A DNA stretch of 64,000 nt from Monocercomonoides exilis (taxonomy: Eukaryota; Preaxostyla; Oxymonadida; Polymastigidae). The notes beneath the pieces are model-generated. The model saw nothing but the letters and a program-made list of their open reading frames with translations, did not search any database and was not told the origin of the DNA. Positions 1 to 11,130 of the stretch are shown one piece after another. Location of the stretch: assembly GCA_001643675.2 (NCBI GenBank), contig LSRY02000005.1:1180501-1244500 (forward strand). The letters are read 5' to 3'. The stretch's first letter is position 1, and each line of letters begins with the position of its first letter. The position numbers were made by a program, and so were the translations under genes.

Positions 1-2147
1 ATCAAATTCTTATGCTGACAGCAATTGATCGTTTTGGCAACTCATTTATTGAATAACTTTATGACAAATATTGGTTTTTCTTTTTCTTGTTGTTTAAATA
101 ATAGTTTTGCTGATTGATTTTAATTATAAAGAAATTTAATTTTTATTACACCTTCAAAAACAAGCATGTAATAATCATCGTGTATTATATAACATTAATA
201 GAATGAGAACATTTATTTTCATGACTTTTGAAAAATGAAATGAACATATAACGAAATGATTAAAAAAATTAAAAAAACAATTGCATAAAGTTCTATAAAC
301 GAATAAATTGAGCCATTTTTTCATTTTAATATTAATAAGATATGCACATATTACAATACACATGAAACAAAATTGACCAAACATCACAAATAATCCATTT
401 CCAACGATAACAATGAATTATTTATAAAAATCAACGATAAAAAGTTATATTAGTAATTATTCATTACACACTTTATTACAAAATACATACTTTATATTTC
501 TTTGATAGTCATTTACGGGTGTTCATTGCACGATGAGAAAAAACAAATTCTTATTTTTTGGATATTAATATTTTAATTGTAGGATTGATCATATTGATTA
601 TATTTTTTTATTTATTTTTTTTATGTTTTATTTCTCATGTTTTTATTATTAAAATAGGACAATATAATAAATAATGACCTTTCATCCACTTTACATTTCA
701 TAATTATCTTGTTTTATTTATTTTTTGAAAAAATACTCATTTTTATGGGTGATTTTTAAAAATTGATTTTTCTCAAGGATCAAAATGAATCTCAAAATTC
801 CAGTCCATACAAATGTTTTATTATTAAATATGCTTTGTATTTATCACAACGTTTTAAAAAATAACCAAGTATTGGGAATGTACCTTAAATACACCTATGC
901 CATTTTTTTTCTTTCATCAAATGAAGCTGGTGTGAAAAAGTTTTACTTCTCATTTTCTTTTCTTCACTTTTTCATTTCTCAGCTCTTCTATTTTTCTTTG
1001 TCTTTCTTCTTTTTCTTTTTCCATCAAATATTCCTTCAATTTTATTGATTTGTGAAAGTCGAAACTCAACTGAATGAATGACTGGAAGAAAAATAGGACC
1101 ACCCAGATATTCTTCAAGGTTGTGTGTGGATTGTGCAACATCTTTTTTTTAATCCATTTTGTTCTTACAACAATAATCTGTATGAATTCCATTTTTCCAA
1201 GTCCCAAGCACAAAAGCAAGGTTTAATGTGTCAATAAAAATTAGTAAAAATGGAATGCTCAACTTTTTATTTCGGACTGACAGTACTGTCCCTAATGTTA
1301 TTTTTTTCAAATGATAAGAAAAATTGGTTGCTTCAGTTCTTGTCTGTTCTGATGATGAACAAACGTCAAAAAATACGCTTTCAAAGATAATTATCTTTTT
1401 TTCATTTTTGACAAGCAATTTTTTTGTTCAAGCATTTTTCAAAATAAGCAAATCTTTAAAAGACTGATGATGTTTTTATTCAATTTTCCCCTTTCAAAAA
1501 CTTATATTTATAACAACAAAAAATCACAAACTCAGAAGAAACAAATTTTAATGATTAAAAATCAATGGTGTTTGAAAAATTATGATTATAAAGCATATCA
1601 GAGATATCGTGCACAAATGAAAAAATTCAACATTCTGGAATTACACATATGGATGGAAAAACAGAACAAAAAAGATATAGCCAGAGGCAATTCTCACGAA
1701 GTGGTGTTTCAAACAGTAGCTGATATTTATAACTGAAAAGAAAAATCTGGTAAAACAACAATGAACGAAACAAAAAAGCTTTGAATGCGCTCAAAAGCAC
1801 AATTAACATAAAACTATAAAGTTGAATACACAGAAGAATATTTGACTCATTATAATTGATTTGCAATAACAGAAAAGATGAAATGCAAATGTATGAATGA
1901 ATAAAAAAAAGTCAATATAAAGATACAAACATTTGAATTACAAGTATTGGCGATACTCAAACCACGCACAATACATTTTCTAATACAGACAAATTCATTT
2001 TATCGATTTCCCACACAAACTCCTTCAGCCAGGACAACTCTTTAATTTCAATTTTCATTTCCCCAATTCGCAGTTCCCCAACAAACTCTTCTTCCCATCA
2101 CCCACATTCTCTTTCCAGGCAGCCACCTCCCATCCCACTCCACTGCT
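1..2147. other. AT-rich spacer with no supported gene
   Basis: No reading frame here looks like coding sequence; the open frames are short and made of A/T-driven residues (F, K, I, N, L). The part next to the following gene (about 1980-2147) is richer in C and T and is probably the 3' untranslated region of the minus-strand surface-protein gene that ends at 2148. A T-rich run lies near 900-1020. Around 744-765 there is a copy of the motif TGGGTGATTTTT, which also forms the ends of small inverted-repeat elements at 28.7 and 29.5 kb; no partner end was found nearby, so this copy is solitary or decayed. Confidence 0.6.
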
Positions 2148-5100
2148 TCACGTTGCAAAGTCGATCGCATCTGACATCGTAATAACCACTGCCTCTTTCG
2201 GGAAGTGCTGAATGAACATCCTCTTCAGCTCAACAACACTCGGTCTGGCTTCGCTTTCCCCTGCCCAGCACCCCTCCACTGCTTCTGCAAGATCCGACTC
2301 CATCACACCATCCACACTCGGCCTCTCCCCATTCACAATCTTCTGCCCAGCCACCTCTGCCTCGTATTCTCCAAATGGGATTTGAAGGGTCAGACACTCC
2401 CACAGCATCATCCCGATCGAAAATGACACTGATTCTTTTGTTGCTCCCATCTTCTTGTTCATCTGCAGCTCTGGTGCCTTCCACCGCATGCACTCTTTTT
2501 TGTAATAATCATCATCCTCAAAAGCCGAAGAAGGCAGAGAGTTTCTATCATCATTATCATCACTGGCAGATGTGACAACAGTTGACGATGAAATGGATGA
2601 CGAGTCTGAATCATCATCTGACAATAAGTCAGAGTGCATCACAATACAAATCACCATGTGTTCGGAGAACAAAACTATGTGAGGACTCAGATTGGCAAGT
2701 GACTGAAGAGGATTTTGCATTTCATCAAACGAGTGGAGAGCAAGATTAGCCACCCAGAACAAGATTTGGGCAGCAGTCTGCTCCCTCTCCTTCAATGAGC
2801 CAATCGCCATCTCTTTCTTCTCATTCCTCCCATGAAGCAGCATAAACAGCGAATCCCTCAGATCCACAATCAGCTTTTCATGTGGTGATGAGCAGGCCAT
2901 TGCATCCACCAGATTCGACATCGATGAGGTGGTCGGACACATGCTCTCTGGTCGGATAAAAGTGGAATCTGAATCTGTTGTTGAAGTGGATGAGATGGAC
3001 GGTGATGGTGATCTCTTTCGAATCTCGTCTTCTTCAACCTTCTCTAATGCCCATTCAGGAATCTTATCAGAGTCTCTGCCCAATATATATTCAGTGGAGC
3101 CACTCTCAGATAGAAGGTACTCTTCAGACTCTGAATGAACCATCTCCTTTCCATTTATTCTTTTCTTCATCCTTTCTTCGTTTTTCTTTTCTGCCTCTTT
3201 CTCCGCTCTTCTCCACTGCGCCTCTGGTGACATCTCCATTGTAACCATCTCAATCAGTTTCGGATCCTTCTTCACTGTATCGTTCACAATTTCCTCCAAT
3301 TCTTCTGTTCTTCTCTCCGACTTTCTCCATCGAACAGCCAGAACAATTGACACAATCAAAACAATTAACAATATTACAACCAATAAAATAATCACAATCA
3401 ACGCCCATGACGATTTTCCTTCTTTTCCTCCTTCAACAATTCTTTCATCTCCATTTGCCTTAGGTTCACTTCTGTTCTTCAGAATGAATGAATCAGTTGA
3501 GGCTGGAGATTCAGACCTTCCAAATAAGATTTTCACAGACACTTCTGTTGCCTCAGACGCAGTTGTAACAATTGAGGCTGGAATGGCTGTGTGAATCTCT
3601 GTTTCACTTGCAAACTCTTCTGCTTGCAGCGGATACACCTGCAGATTGTGAACCGAGCCATCGAAGGAATCAACTTGGAGGGACAAGCCACAGGGCAGGA
3701 GCAAGGAGCCAGCAAGATCAATCGCAAGGTTACTGCCTTGCTGATGAGACTTCACTGAAGCCAGTTGCGGAATGAAGAATGGAGAGGCTCTTTCTGAAGC
3801 AATTCCAGAAAGATTACATCCCAAGTTCAAAACCCAAAGTGATGAGTTCTCTTTTAAGCCATCTCCGCCTTTCAGACTCTGAATGTTCAGCAGCGCATGG
3901 TCTGAACAGACGATGTTGTTCCTCATGGATGGATAGCCTGCTGCACTCGGGCTGTTGTTGGCAAACAATCCAAATTGCACAGAAAAGCTTCCACCTGACA
4001 CAGACAGCCCTCCTTTCGATGAGTTGGCAATGCTCGTGTCCATTATCCTTCCTGTGCAATTCTGAAGATCAACCATCGATCTGCTCCACTGGCACAACCC
4101 TTCTGATCGCTCATCGTTCGCTCTCAACTCTGGTGCGCTTGTTGCTCCGTCGAACACACACGAAGACATGCAAGCATCTGCCAAATCTGCCAACGCTGCA
4201 ATGCTCCCTTTTTCAGATGGCGAAGCACACTTTTTGTTCGAGCAGTTCTCCAATTCCAGCAACAAAGACGAAGACGAAGACGAAGACGAAGCAGCCAAGC
4301 AGCACGGGCCCAGCGAATCTCGGGTTATGTTTTGGAATGAAGGCTGCTTCAAATGGAATGCCGAAGCATTCGATGTCACGCTCACTGCGCACCCATCCCC
4401 AAGCACTGCGTTTGAAATAGCCAAGAAATTCATCTCAACATCTGAATCTTTACATTCGACAGAAACCAACGATTCACTTGAAACGCGAGTATCATCGAAT
4501 TCCAAATGAATGCCCTGGATGTTTGAATGCCCTCCCGAACCATCTGAGGAAAGCACAATCATGTTTGATCCGCTCCGAGTGCCTCTCATCTGAATGTTCT
4601 GAAGCTGGCAGTCTTTGCAGTTGCGAAGAATGAGGCCTGATCGCTGAGCGCTGCAATTGGATGCATGCACCTGCTGCATGGACAGCTTTGCCAGATCGTG
4701 GAAATCCATCAGCACTCCAGAAATAACATCTGTGAAATTCAGAAATGCACACGAGAAACATTGCCCACAACTTGCTGCCAGGCATGAAGAACTGAAACAG
4801 AGGCCAGCAAAAGTGCAGTCAGACATCGTCAATCTTCCACCGCTCATTTCAACAATCGAGCAATTCAGTTCAATTCCAGAGTTTCCACCAGAAGCTTCTT
4901 GAGCAAAGATTGTGTCTGCAATTGACAAGTTGCCATCAGCAAGCGATATTAAGCTGGAGTGAGAAGAAGAAAAAGCATTCCCAAACAGAATCGTCAGAAA
5001 CTCCACTTTGACTCTCGACGAGCACTCAGTGAGACTGCCCGTCTTGCACTCGATGCAGCAGTTCAGGTGGAGCACCCCTTTGTCGCTTTCCTGCTCCAGC

Positions 5101-8100
5101 GACTTGATCGTCACATCACGCGCACTTGCTTCGCCAGACACCAGGGCGCTTTTTTCGATGAGCAAATTGCTGTAAGCAGAGGGAATGATATGTGACAACG
5201 CAACATTCAACGAAGAACATGGACCGCTGATTGCGCCACACTGGCGCGTGTCAGAGGCGTTGTCAGCTGAAGAAGACGCAAATATTGTCTCGCTCTGATA
5301 CACAACAATCAGCTCCAACAAATCTTCCTCGTCATAATAATTCTGTGCTGTGCATCCCCACATCGCAAGATCCCGAACAAACGGAGGTCTGAAGTCGAGC
5401 TGGAAGAGCTCAATGCTGATTTGAGATTTGATATTTGTGCATCTCACATACAGGTCTCGTCCTGCGAGCGCCTTGTTGTTCATGAAAGTTGTGTTTTCCA
5501 AGAGAAACGGCAAAGGACCATCGCTTGTGATTGATGAGCAATCCAGGAATATTGCGCCTCCTCTTCCACTTTCTGAGCAGAAACACTCCGAGACAGCCGA
5601 AAAACGACACTCGAAAAAGCCTCCTTCGCTCAGGCTCATGATCATTCCTCCACCTTTCTCGCTTTCGCTGCTTCCACAGTTCTTCATCGATGTGTTTTGC
5701 ACAGACACGCTGCAAGGCTCGCTGCCAGTGCAGCTGATGATGGAGGGCTCAGATGGTGCATTTTGGAGAAGCGAATGGAGCGTGCAGCATTTCAGTTGCA
5801 CTGTTGGACTGCCACCTTCATTCAATCTCTGCGACTCTCCTCTCCTCTCAGCCTGCGCCAACACTGCAACAACGCTTTTGCCCATCAGTTCCATGTTGCT
5901 CATCGAGACATTCGTCAAGTCAATGTTGCTATCATGCGATGCCATCAGAATGTGACTTTTGCACTTAATAGATTGGAACGAGCAGAATGATATTTCGCAT
6001 GCTCCCGACAAGCAGGCAACAACACAATAAGGAATGGCTGCCTCAGAGGCGCTGGCAAACGAGCAGCTTTGAGCTGCAAAAGCGCTGCCAGCTGTGCTTA
6101 TCAGCTTCGTCTGCTTCCATTCAGATCCATCCCCGCAGCAGATCTCAATGTTAATGAAGGAACATTTCCCATTGTTTGTTAGTACAAAATCGCTTTCTTC
6201 TTCCTTTCCTGCCTGAGGTGAGATGGCTGCTCCAAAAGTCAGGGCAGGACGAGACTTGGCGTCAACTGAAGTCACAGTGATGTTTGAAATGTCGACCTCG
6301 CTGTTCACCTGTGCTTCATCAACTATCAGAAAAGTGTTCATGGGAGGTTGCGCTGGCTCTTCCAAAGCACGGAAATGGTTCTGCCCAAACTCCATTGTTG
6401 CACACGGCTCTTCTGCACTCCCACACCGCAGAACATCCCACCCGCTGTTCTTGCTGAGATGGATTTCTTGAGAAGCAAATCCAATCAGAAATCGGCAAAG
6501 ATCGAAGATTGTCTTCGTGGAGTCGTTCCCCACAAACAGATTTTTATCTCCCGCTGTCTCGCTGACTTCAAATGCCAATGTCTGCTTTGTGATGGAAACA
6601 TTCAGGTCTGACGAAAGAAAGAACATGTTTTTCCCGTACTTTGCAGAGCACTGATCGAATGCTATCTGATGGAAGGAGAATGCATTGGAAGCCGAGCAGT
6701 CGAAATAGACCCCTCCTCCTTTTCCACCTGTTTCATTTTCAGCGCAGCATTTCGTGAATGTGGCGTTTTCCATCCTAAATTGCCCTTGTGCTTCAACAAC
6801 AACTTTCATCGCGCCTCCCTCCATGCTCTCAGCGCCTTTGGCATTCGTGACATTCCAATGCAAACACTCAACCTGGCTCGAAATTAAGGACGAAATCAAC
6901 ACTGCGCTGTTTGCATTGCCATTTGTTATCCCTTCAAAAGAGCATTGCGAAAGAGAGATAACCTCGTCACTCGTCGCACCATCATTCAATAGTTTGGATG
7001 GTGATGATGGTATCACATGAATCAGAGGATAATCGCAAAGGATAAATCCATTCACTTTCAGCGAGATAACTGTCGGAGCAGCAGCGCCATTCTCGCTCAC
7101 CGCAATAGGTGCTTGGCAGAGGCAACCTGAATCAATTTGGCAGTCATCAATATTGAGTATCCCTCCGCACATCTGAAACAGCCAATAACTTATCTGGCTG
7201 GACTCTCCCATTTGCACCCCAAATGCACACTTTGTCAGCGACAGGTTGCTCTCAGAAGTCAAGAACATCAAAGTTTCTATCTCAGAATCGAACGAAGATG
7301 GTAGCAAAAAGTGGATTAATTCAACAGATACATTCCCCGTGGCTGCAATCACTTTTCCACTCACAGCATTCAGCGACTTGAAACAGGTTACTCCAGCTCG
7401 CAAATCATCTGATGATTTCAAGCTCACGCTGTGCAGATTCATTTCGCTTTTGAATGTTACTGATTTTACGATAGCTATTGCCTTTGCACTCACCTCTTCC
7501 AGTCTTTCCATGCAATAGTCAACCGATTGGCACGGATAATCCGAGAACCCACATACCACAGTATCAGCTCCATCCTCGCTTCCCACATGGACTGTGCTTC
7601 CAACTTCCTCCAGAAACAGAACCAACGGAATTGAATGCTCGTGATCATTTCCATGGAACCCGCACAAATCATCAAAGCAGCTATGACCCAGTGCATAAGC
7701 AAAAGGAAGCGTTTCGTTCGTGATCGATTCTCTTAGATCTGGAGATTGAACAAACAAGTTGTTTCCATGCTTCGCTTTGTTTGGCTTTCCTGACGAAAAA
7801 GAAGGAGCTGTGATGGCAAATGCTGCATCCGAGTGCTCAAGATTCAGAAAGATCCCTCCCCCGAATCCAACCTGCGAATCGAAAGGCGCCTCGCATTCTT
7901 CGAAGGAGCATTCCGAAACTGTTGCTGAGCATGTGTTTGGCAGCGACAGGAACAGCGCCCCACCTCCATTCCCATCACCAGAAACAACACAATGCTCAAA
8001 AGTGCATCCGCTTATTGAAGCACCGCAGCCATCCTCAAACCCTTCGCTCCACACTGCTTTCAGGCATCCGCCATTCTGCTCGCTCTCAACATCCCAGAAT

Positions 8101-10322
8101 GAAGCATTGGCTAAAGAGATAGTTTTGCAATCTGACAAAGCAATTGCACAGCCTTGCGAAAATCCAAATCCAGTGACATTCACAAATTCCATCATTAAAG
8201 AGCCTTCTTCAACCTGAATCAGGGATTTTGTTGATGGCTGAGTCGATTGGTCGCTTTTGGTGAAACTGCACAGCTCCAACTGAACTGAGCCTGAGGAGCT
8301 GACTGCAATCGCAGTTCGATTGAACACACAAACAAATTGAATCCTCTTTGCATTCAGTGAACCATTGCCGATGGAGATCAAGCAGTCATTTGACGAGGCT
8401 TCGTTGCACTTTATTGCAGTTGAGTTGTTCTCTGTTCCGCTGAGAATGATATTTCTCCAGTCGATGTCAATCACGCCTTCTTCGATTTCTTCGCCAGACA
8501 TCAAAACATTCTGCCCCAAATATGAATTCCATCTTGTCACTCCATATTCCACCGTTTGGCATTCCGAGCCTGTTCCTCCACAAGTGTCCACATTTCTACC
8601 AGAATTGCTGATGTGTATTTCTGGCTGAGCTGTTGGCAGATATGAGTCATGTGCAACAGCTCTATCTCCGCATATCCTTGCATATTCGACGCATTGCACA
8701 ACTTTTCTTGGAGCTGTTGAAAGTGTAAAACTTTGCAATATCTGAACTGTGTTATTATCCAAGCTAAATCCCTTTCCAATAAAAATATCTGCTGCATGTG
8801 TCGATTTATTCACTGTATTGTTCTCAAACAAGCAAAATTGGATTTTGACGTTTTTGTTGTGATCATTATCGGAAACATCAAATCCTCCTGCTCCCAGTGG
8901 AGCATCTCCATTTAATAAATAACAATTTGACAACACAAAATCAACTTTAGGATATTGTAGAAATACAGTTCCAGCATAACATTTTAATGCTCTGCTTCTT
9001 TTGAATACAGTGTTGTAAATTGATCCACTTCCTCCAATATACCATCCGACACTTCCTCCATAAGCTGCTGAAGAATTTTCAAAAATGCAGCCAATTATCA
9101 GAGAAAATTTATTAGTAATATGAGCAAATGCTCCTCCGATAGACTGATCTCCCGTTCCTTTGCAACAATTAAATATTGAATTTTCAATGAAGCAGTCGCT
9201 TCCATTGCTAAAAATTGCACCCCCATATCCATATTGATCATAGTATGTATCAATGCATTCGGAAAATGTGCATCTGTCAACAGTGAGCTTGGCACTTTCG
9301 CTGACAGCTATTGCTCCACCATGAGAGGCACTGCATTTTGTAAAAGTGCAATCTTCAAATTTGATTTCTCCATCTGAAAATGATTGTGCTTCATTCGTGA
9401 AGTTCTGATGAGAAATGGTGTTTCTCGAACGAATGAAAGAAGTGTTCCAGGAGCCAAAACCACATCCACGAGAGCCAGAAATGAGAACACCATAAAACGG
9501 GCAAACACAATCAGCGACCATGCAGCCTTCCATTTTGCTTTCCTGCAAAGAATGCTTTTGCAGTGGATGCTTGCTGCTGCTCTTAACAGAAATGTTGTGG
9601 AAGCTGCAAAAAGAAGCTGAGGCAAATGACAAATCCACATCTCCAATGAACGGATTCACAAACGAGGCACAAAACGATGAAAATGTGCAGCACGAAACAT
9701 GAACACTTCCCGTCAAAGGTTGTGCGCAGGAACTTGCTGAGACAAGAGATGGCCATGCCTGCTTCCGAAAAGTCCTTTGGAATGAAATATTCGTCATTCT
9801 TATCGTTCCTTCTCCACAGTCAAAAGGAGATAATTCCGTCTCTGTCACCACGCTTATGATGCAATCGCTTACAGATAATGTGGACAATTCATTTCTCACA
9901 AAAATGGCAGACGTGCATCTTTGGTCAATTTTTATTCGTTTAACGACCAATGACGAGTTCAGAACCATCATCCTGCTGCAAATCCAGCTCCACTCATTCT
10001 TGCCATCATTGAATGCATCTGTAACAGAGTTATGATCAAATTCCCTTTCTGCATCCACCAGCAATCGTTTTGAGTTTTTTTCTGTATTTGTCAACCAGCC
10101 AGATGAATCCAAATCCTGCAGCTCATTAAACTTCATCACATTGATTGAATTCATACTGTGCGAGGAGGGCACATTTTTGTTTGTTGCGCAGATGCTTTCG
10201 AGCCTTCCAATGCCATATTTCTGCAAATCGATCTTTTTGAATGCATCTCCTTTCCAAGCGGTATCTCCTGTGCATAGCAAAGCAGAAATAATTATAAAGA
10301 CACTAATACTCGCGAAAAGCAT
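2148..10322 (-). CDS. giant beta-helix surface protein with transmembrane span and pseudokinase-like tail
   Basis: One uninterrupted frame of 2,724 residues, stop TGA. ATG at 10322 is chosen because a hydrophobic signal peptide (MLFASISVFIIISALLC) follows at once. The large ectodomain is Cys/Ser/Asn-rich with many GGAI- and CTF-like rungs typical of right-handed parallel beta-helices. Four modules each contain a Cys-Gly...Pro/Glu-Cys-x-S/T motif, near 8.57, 7.54, 6.42 and 5.23 kb, so the repeat is about 345-395 residues. A single transmembrane helix (LVVILLIVLIVSIVLAVRW, about residues 2307-2330) is followed by about 400 cytoplasmic residues. The tail keeps protein-kinase C-lobe features (WKAPE, a helix with SFSIGMMLWECLT, a late CW...RPS) but I see no glycine loop, VAIK lysine, HRD or DFG, so it is probably a pseudokinase. 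Role is inferred: plasma-membrane surface protein, perhaps adhesion or sensing. A possible 3' splice site (TTTTGTGTTTCAG) lies just upstream and may end a 5'UTR intron. Confidence 0.85.
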   Translation of the reverse strand: MLFASISVFIIISALLCTGDTAWKGDAFKKIDLQKYGIGRLESICATNKNVPSSHSMNSINVMKFNELQDLDSSGWLTNTEKNSKRLLVDAEREFDHNSVTDAFNDGKNEWSWICSRMMVLNSSLVVKRIKIDQRCTSAIFVRNELSTLSVSDCIISVVTETELSPFDCGEGTIRMTNISFQRTFRKQAWPSLVSASSCAQPLTGSVHVSCCTFSSFCASFVNPFIGDVDLSFASASFCSFHNISVKSSSKHPLQKHSLQESKMEGCMVADCVCPFYGVLISGSRGCGFGSWNTSFIRSRNTISHQNFTNEAQSFSDGEIKFEDCTFTKCSASHGGAIAVSESAKLTVDRCTFSECIDTYYDQYGYGGAIFSNGSDCFIENSIFNCCKGTGDQSIGGAFAHITNKFSLIIGCIFENSSAAYGGSVGWYIGGSGSIYNTVFKRSRALKCYAGTVFLQYPKVDFVLSNCYLLNGDAPLGAGGFDVSDNDHNKNVKIQFCLFENNTVNKSTHAADIFIGKGFSLDNNTVQILQSFTLSTAPRKVVQCVEYARICGDRAVAHDSYLPTAQPEIHISNSGRNVDTCGGTGSECQTVEYGVTRWNSYLGQNVLMSGEEIEEGVIDIDWRNIILSGTENNSTAIKCNEASSNDCLISIGNGSLNAKRIQFVCVFNRTAIAVSSSGSVQLELCSFTKSDQSTQPSTKSLIQVEEGSLMMEFVNVTGFGFSQGCAIALSDCKTISLANASFWDVESEQNGGCLKAVWSEGFEDGCGASISGCTFEHCVVSGDGNGGGALFLSLPNTCSATVSECSFEECEAPFDSQVGFGGGIFLNLEHSDAAFAITAPSFSSGKPNKAKHGNNLFVQSPDLRESITNETLPFAYALGHSCFDDLCGFHGNDHEHSIPLVLFLEEVGSTVHVGSEDGADTVVCGFSDYPCQSVDYCMERLEEVSAKAIAIVKSVTFKSEMNLHSVSLKSSDDLRAGVTCFKSLNAVSGKVIAATGNVSVELIHFLLPSSFDSEIETLMFLTSESNLSLTKCAFGVQMGESSQISYWLFQMCGGILNIDDCQIDSGCLCQAPIAVSENGAAAPTVISLKVNGFILCDYPLIHVIPSSPSKLLNDGATSDEVISLSQCSFEGITNGNANSAVLISSLISSQVECLHWNVTNAKGAESMEGGAMKVVVEAQGQFRMENATFTKCCAENETGGKGGGVYFDCSASNAFSFHQIAFDQCSAKYGKNMFFLSSDLNVSITKQTLAFEVSETAGDKNLFVGNDSTKTIFDLCRFLIGFASQEIHLSKNSGWDVLRCGSAEEPCATMEFGQNHFRALEEPAQPPMNTFLIVDEAQVNSEVDISNITVTSVDAKSRPALTFGAAISPQAGKEEESDFVLTNNGKCSFINIEICCGDGSEWKQTKLISTAGSAFAAQSCSFASASEAAIPYCVVACLSGACEISFCSFQSIKCKSHILMASHDSNIDLTNVSMSNMELMGKSVVAVLAQAERRGESQRLNEGGSPTVQLKCCTLHSLLQNAPSEPSIISCTGSEPCSVSVQNTSMKNCGSSESEKGGGMIMSLSEGGFFECRFSAVSECFCSESGRGGAIFLDCSSITSDGPLPFLLENTTFMNNKALAGRDLYVRCTNIKSQISIELFQLDFRPPFVRDLAMWGCTAQNYYDEEDLLELIVVYQSETIFASSSADNASDTRQCGAISGPCSSLNVALSHIIPSAYSNLLIEKSALVSGEASARDVTIKSLEQESDKGVLHLNCCIECKTGSLTECSSRVKVEFLTILFGNAFSSSHSSLISLADGNLSIADTIFAQEASGGNSGIELNCSIVEMSGGRLTMSDCTFAGLCFSSSCLAASCGQCFSCAFLNFTDVISGVLMDFHDLAKLSMQQVHASNCSAQRSGLILRNCKDCQLQNIQMRGTRSGSNMIVLSSDGSGGHSNIQGIHLEFDDTRVSSESLVSVECKDSDVEMNFLAISNAVLGDGCAVSVTSNASAFHLKQPSFQNITRDSLGPCCLAASSSSSSSSLLLELENCSNKKCASPSEKGSIAALADLADACMSSCVFDGATSAPELRANDERSEGLCQWSRSMVDLQNCTGRIMDTSIANSSKGGLSVSGGSFSVQFGLFANNSPSAAGYPSMRNNIVCSDHALLNIQSLKGGDGLKENSSLWVLNLGCNLSGIASERASPFFIPQLASVKSHQQGSNLAIDLAGSLLLPCGLSLQVDSFDGSVHNLQVYPLQAEEFASETEIHTAIPASIVTTASEATEVSVKILFGRSESPASTDSFILKNRSEPKANGDERIVEGGKEGKSSWALIVIILLVVILLIVLIVSIVLAVRWRKSERRTEELEEIVNDTVKKDPKLIEMVTMEMSPEAQWRRAEKEAEKKNEERMKKRINGKEMVHSESEEYLLSESGSTEYILGRDSDKIPEWALEKVEEDEIRKRSPSPSISSTSTTDSDSTFIRPESMCPTTSSMSNLVDAMACSSPHEKLIVDLRDSLFMLLHGRNEKKEMAIGSLKEREQTAAQILFWVANLALHSFDEMQNPLQSLANLSPHIVLFSEHMVICIVMHSDLLSDDDSDSSSISSSTVVTSASDDNDDRNSLPSSAFEDDDYYKKECMRWKAPELQMNKKMGATKESVSFSIGMMLWECLTLQIPFGEYEAEVAGQKIVNGERPSVDGVMESDLAEAVEGCWAGESEARPSVVELKRMFIQHFPKEAVVITMSDAIDFAT

Positions 10323-10349
10323 TGGTCTTGCCCTTCCTCTGAAACACAA

Positions 10350-11130
10350 AACAATGTTGATTTTCAGATTAAAATATATTTTGAGTTCGGATCAATTATT
10401 ATTTTTTGATGTTTGAAATGAAAATTTTTTACGTTCAAGGAAAGATTTCCGATTCTTAAATAGTGAAAAGAGAATGAAAACAAGAACAAAACTCAACAAA
10501 TGTGTTAATTCGAAAAGATTCAGCCATTTTGTTTTCAAATCAATAAAAATGAAGCATAGGAGGCCTTTCAAGTTGAAATGTGTATCGGATATACATTATT
10601 TGAACGAACCCTTAAATCTCCCAACAAGATCGAAGCATATTTTTCTATTTTTCTTTCTCTTTTTTTTCGATCTATTTTTCATTTTCCACTGACAAAAAAA
10701 AATAAAAGAAAAGAAAAAGAAAAAAGAAAAAGAAAAAAAAGAAAAAACAATACTAATTATATGGGATTATATTTTTTGCTTTATGAATTTTGTTCCATTC
10801 TGAATATTCGAACCTATTTCTCATTTTTTTAATTTTTCTGTATTTTTCTGACATGGAAATGAAAGACTTATCATGATAAAATTGGAGAAAAAGCTTGGAA
10901 CAAATCGTTGTTTTTTTCATAAAAGCAAGAATTTAGTCCCATATCAAAACGATTCCACATCCTTCAATTGTCTTTTGGTTAACATGGCAAGTTGATAAAG
11001 CAAAAAGATGAAACAAACAAATAAATAAAAGGCTATAATGCATTTTTTAAAAGAGATTATTGCGTTTGTGCATGTTATTCCCATTATTAAATATTTATAA
11101 AAATTAATTCATAAAACAAGTATTTTTTGT
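10350..11130. other. divergent spacer between two large genes
   Basis: About 800 bp between the divergent starts of the beta-helix gene (-) and the TmcB-like gene (+). It is strongly AT-rich and holds an A/G-rich run at about 10695-10746. No coding potential is visible. It must contain both promoters, but no motif could be assigned to either. Confidence 0.6.
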
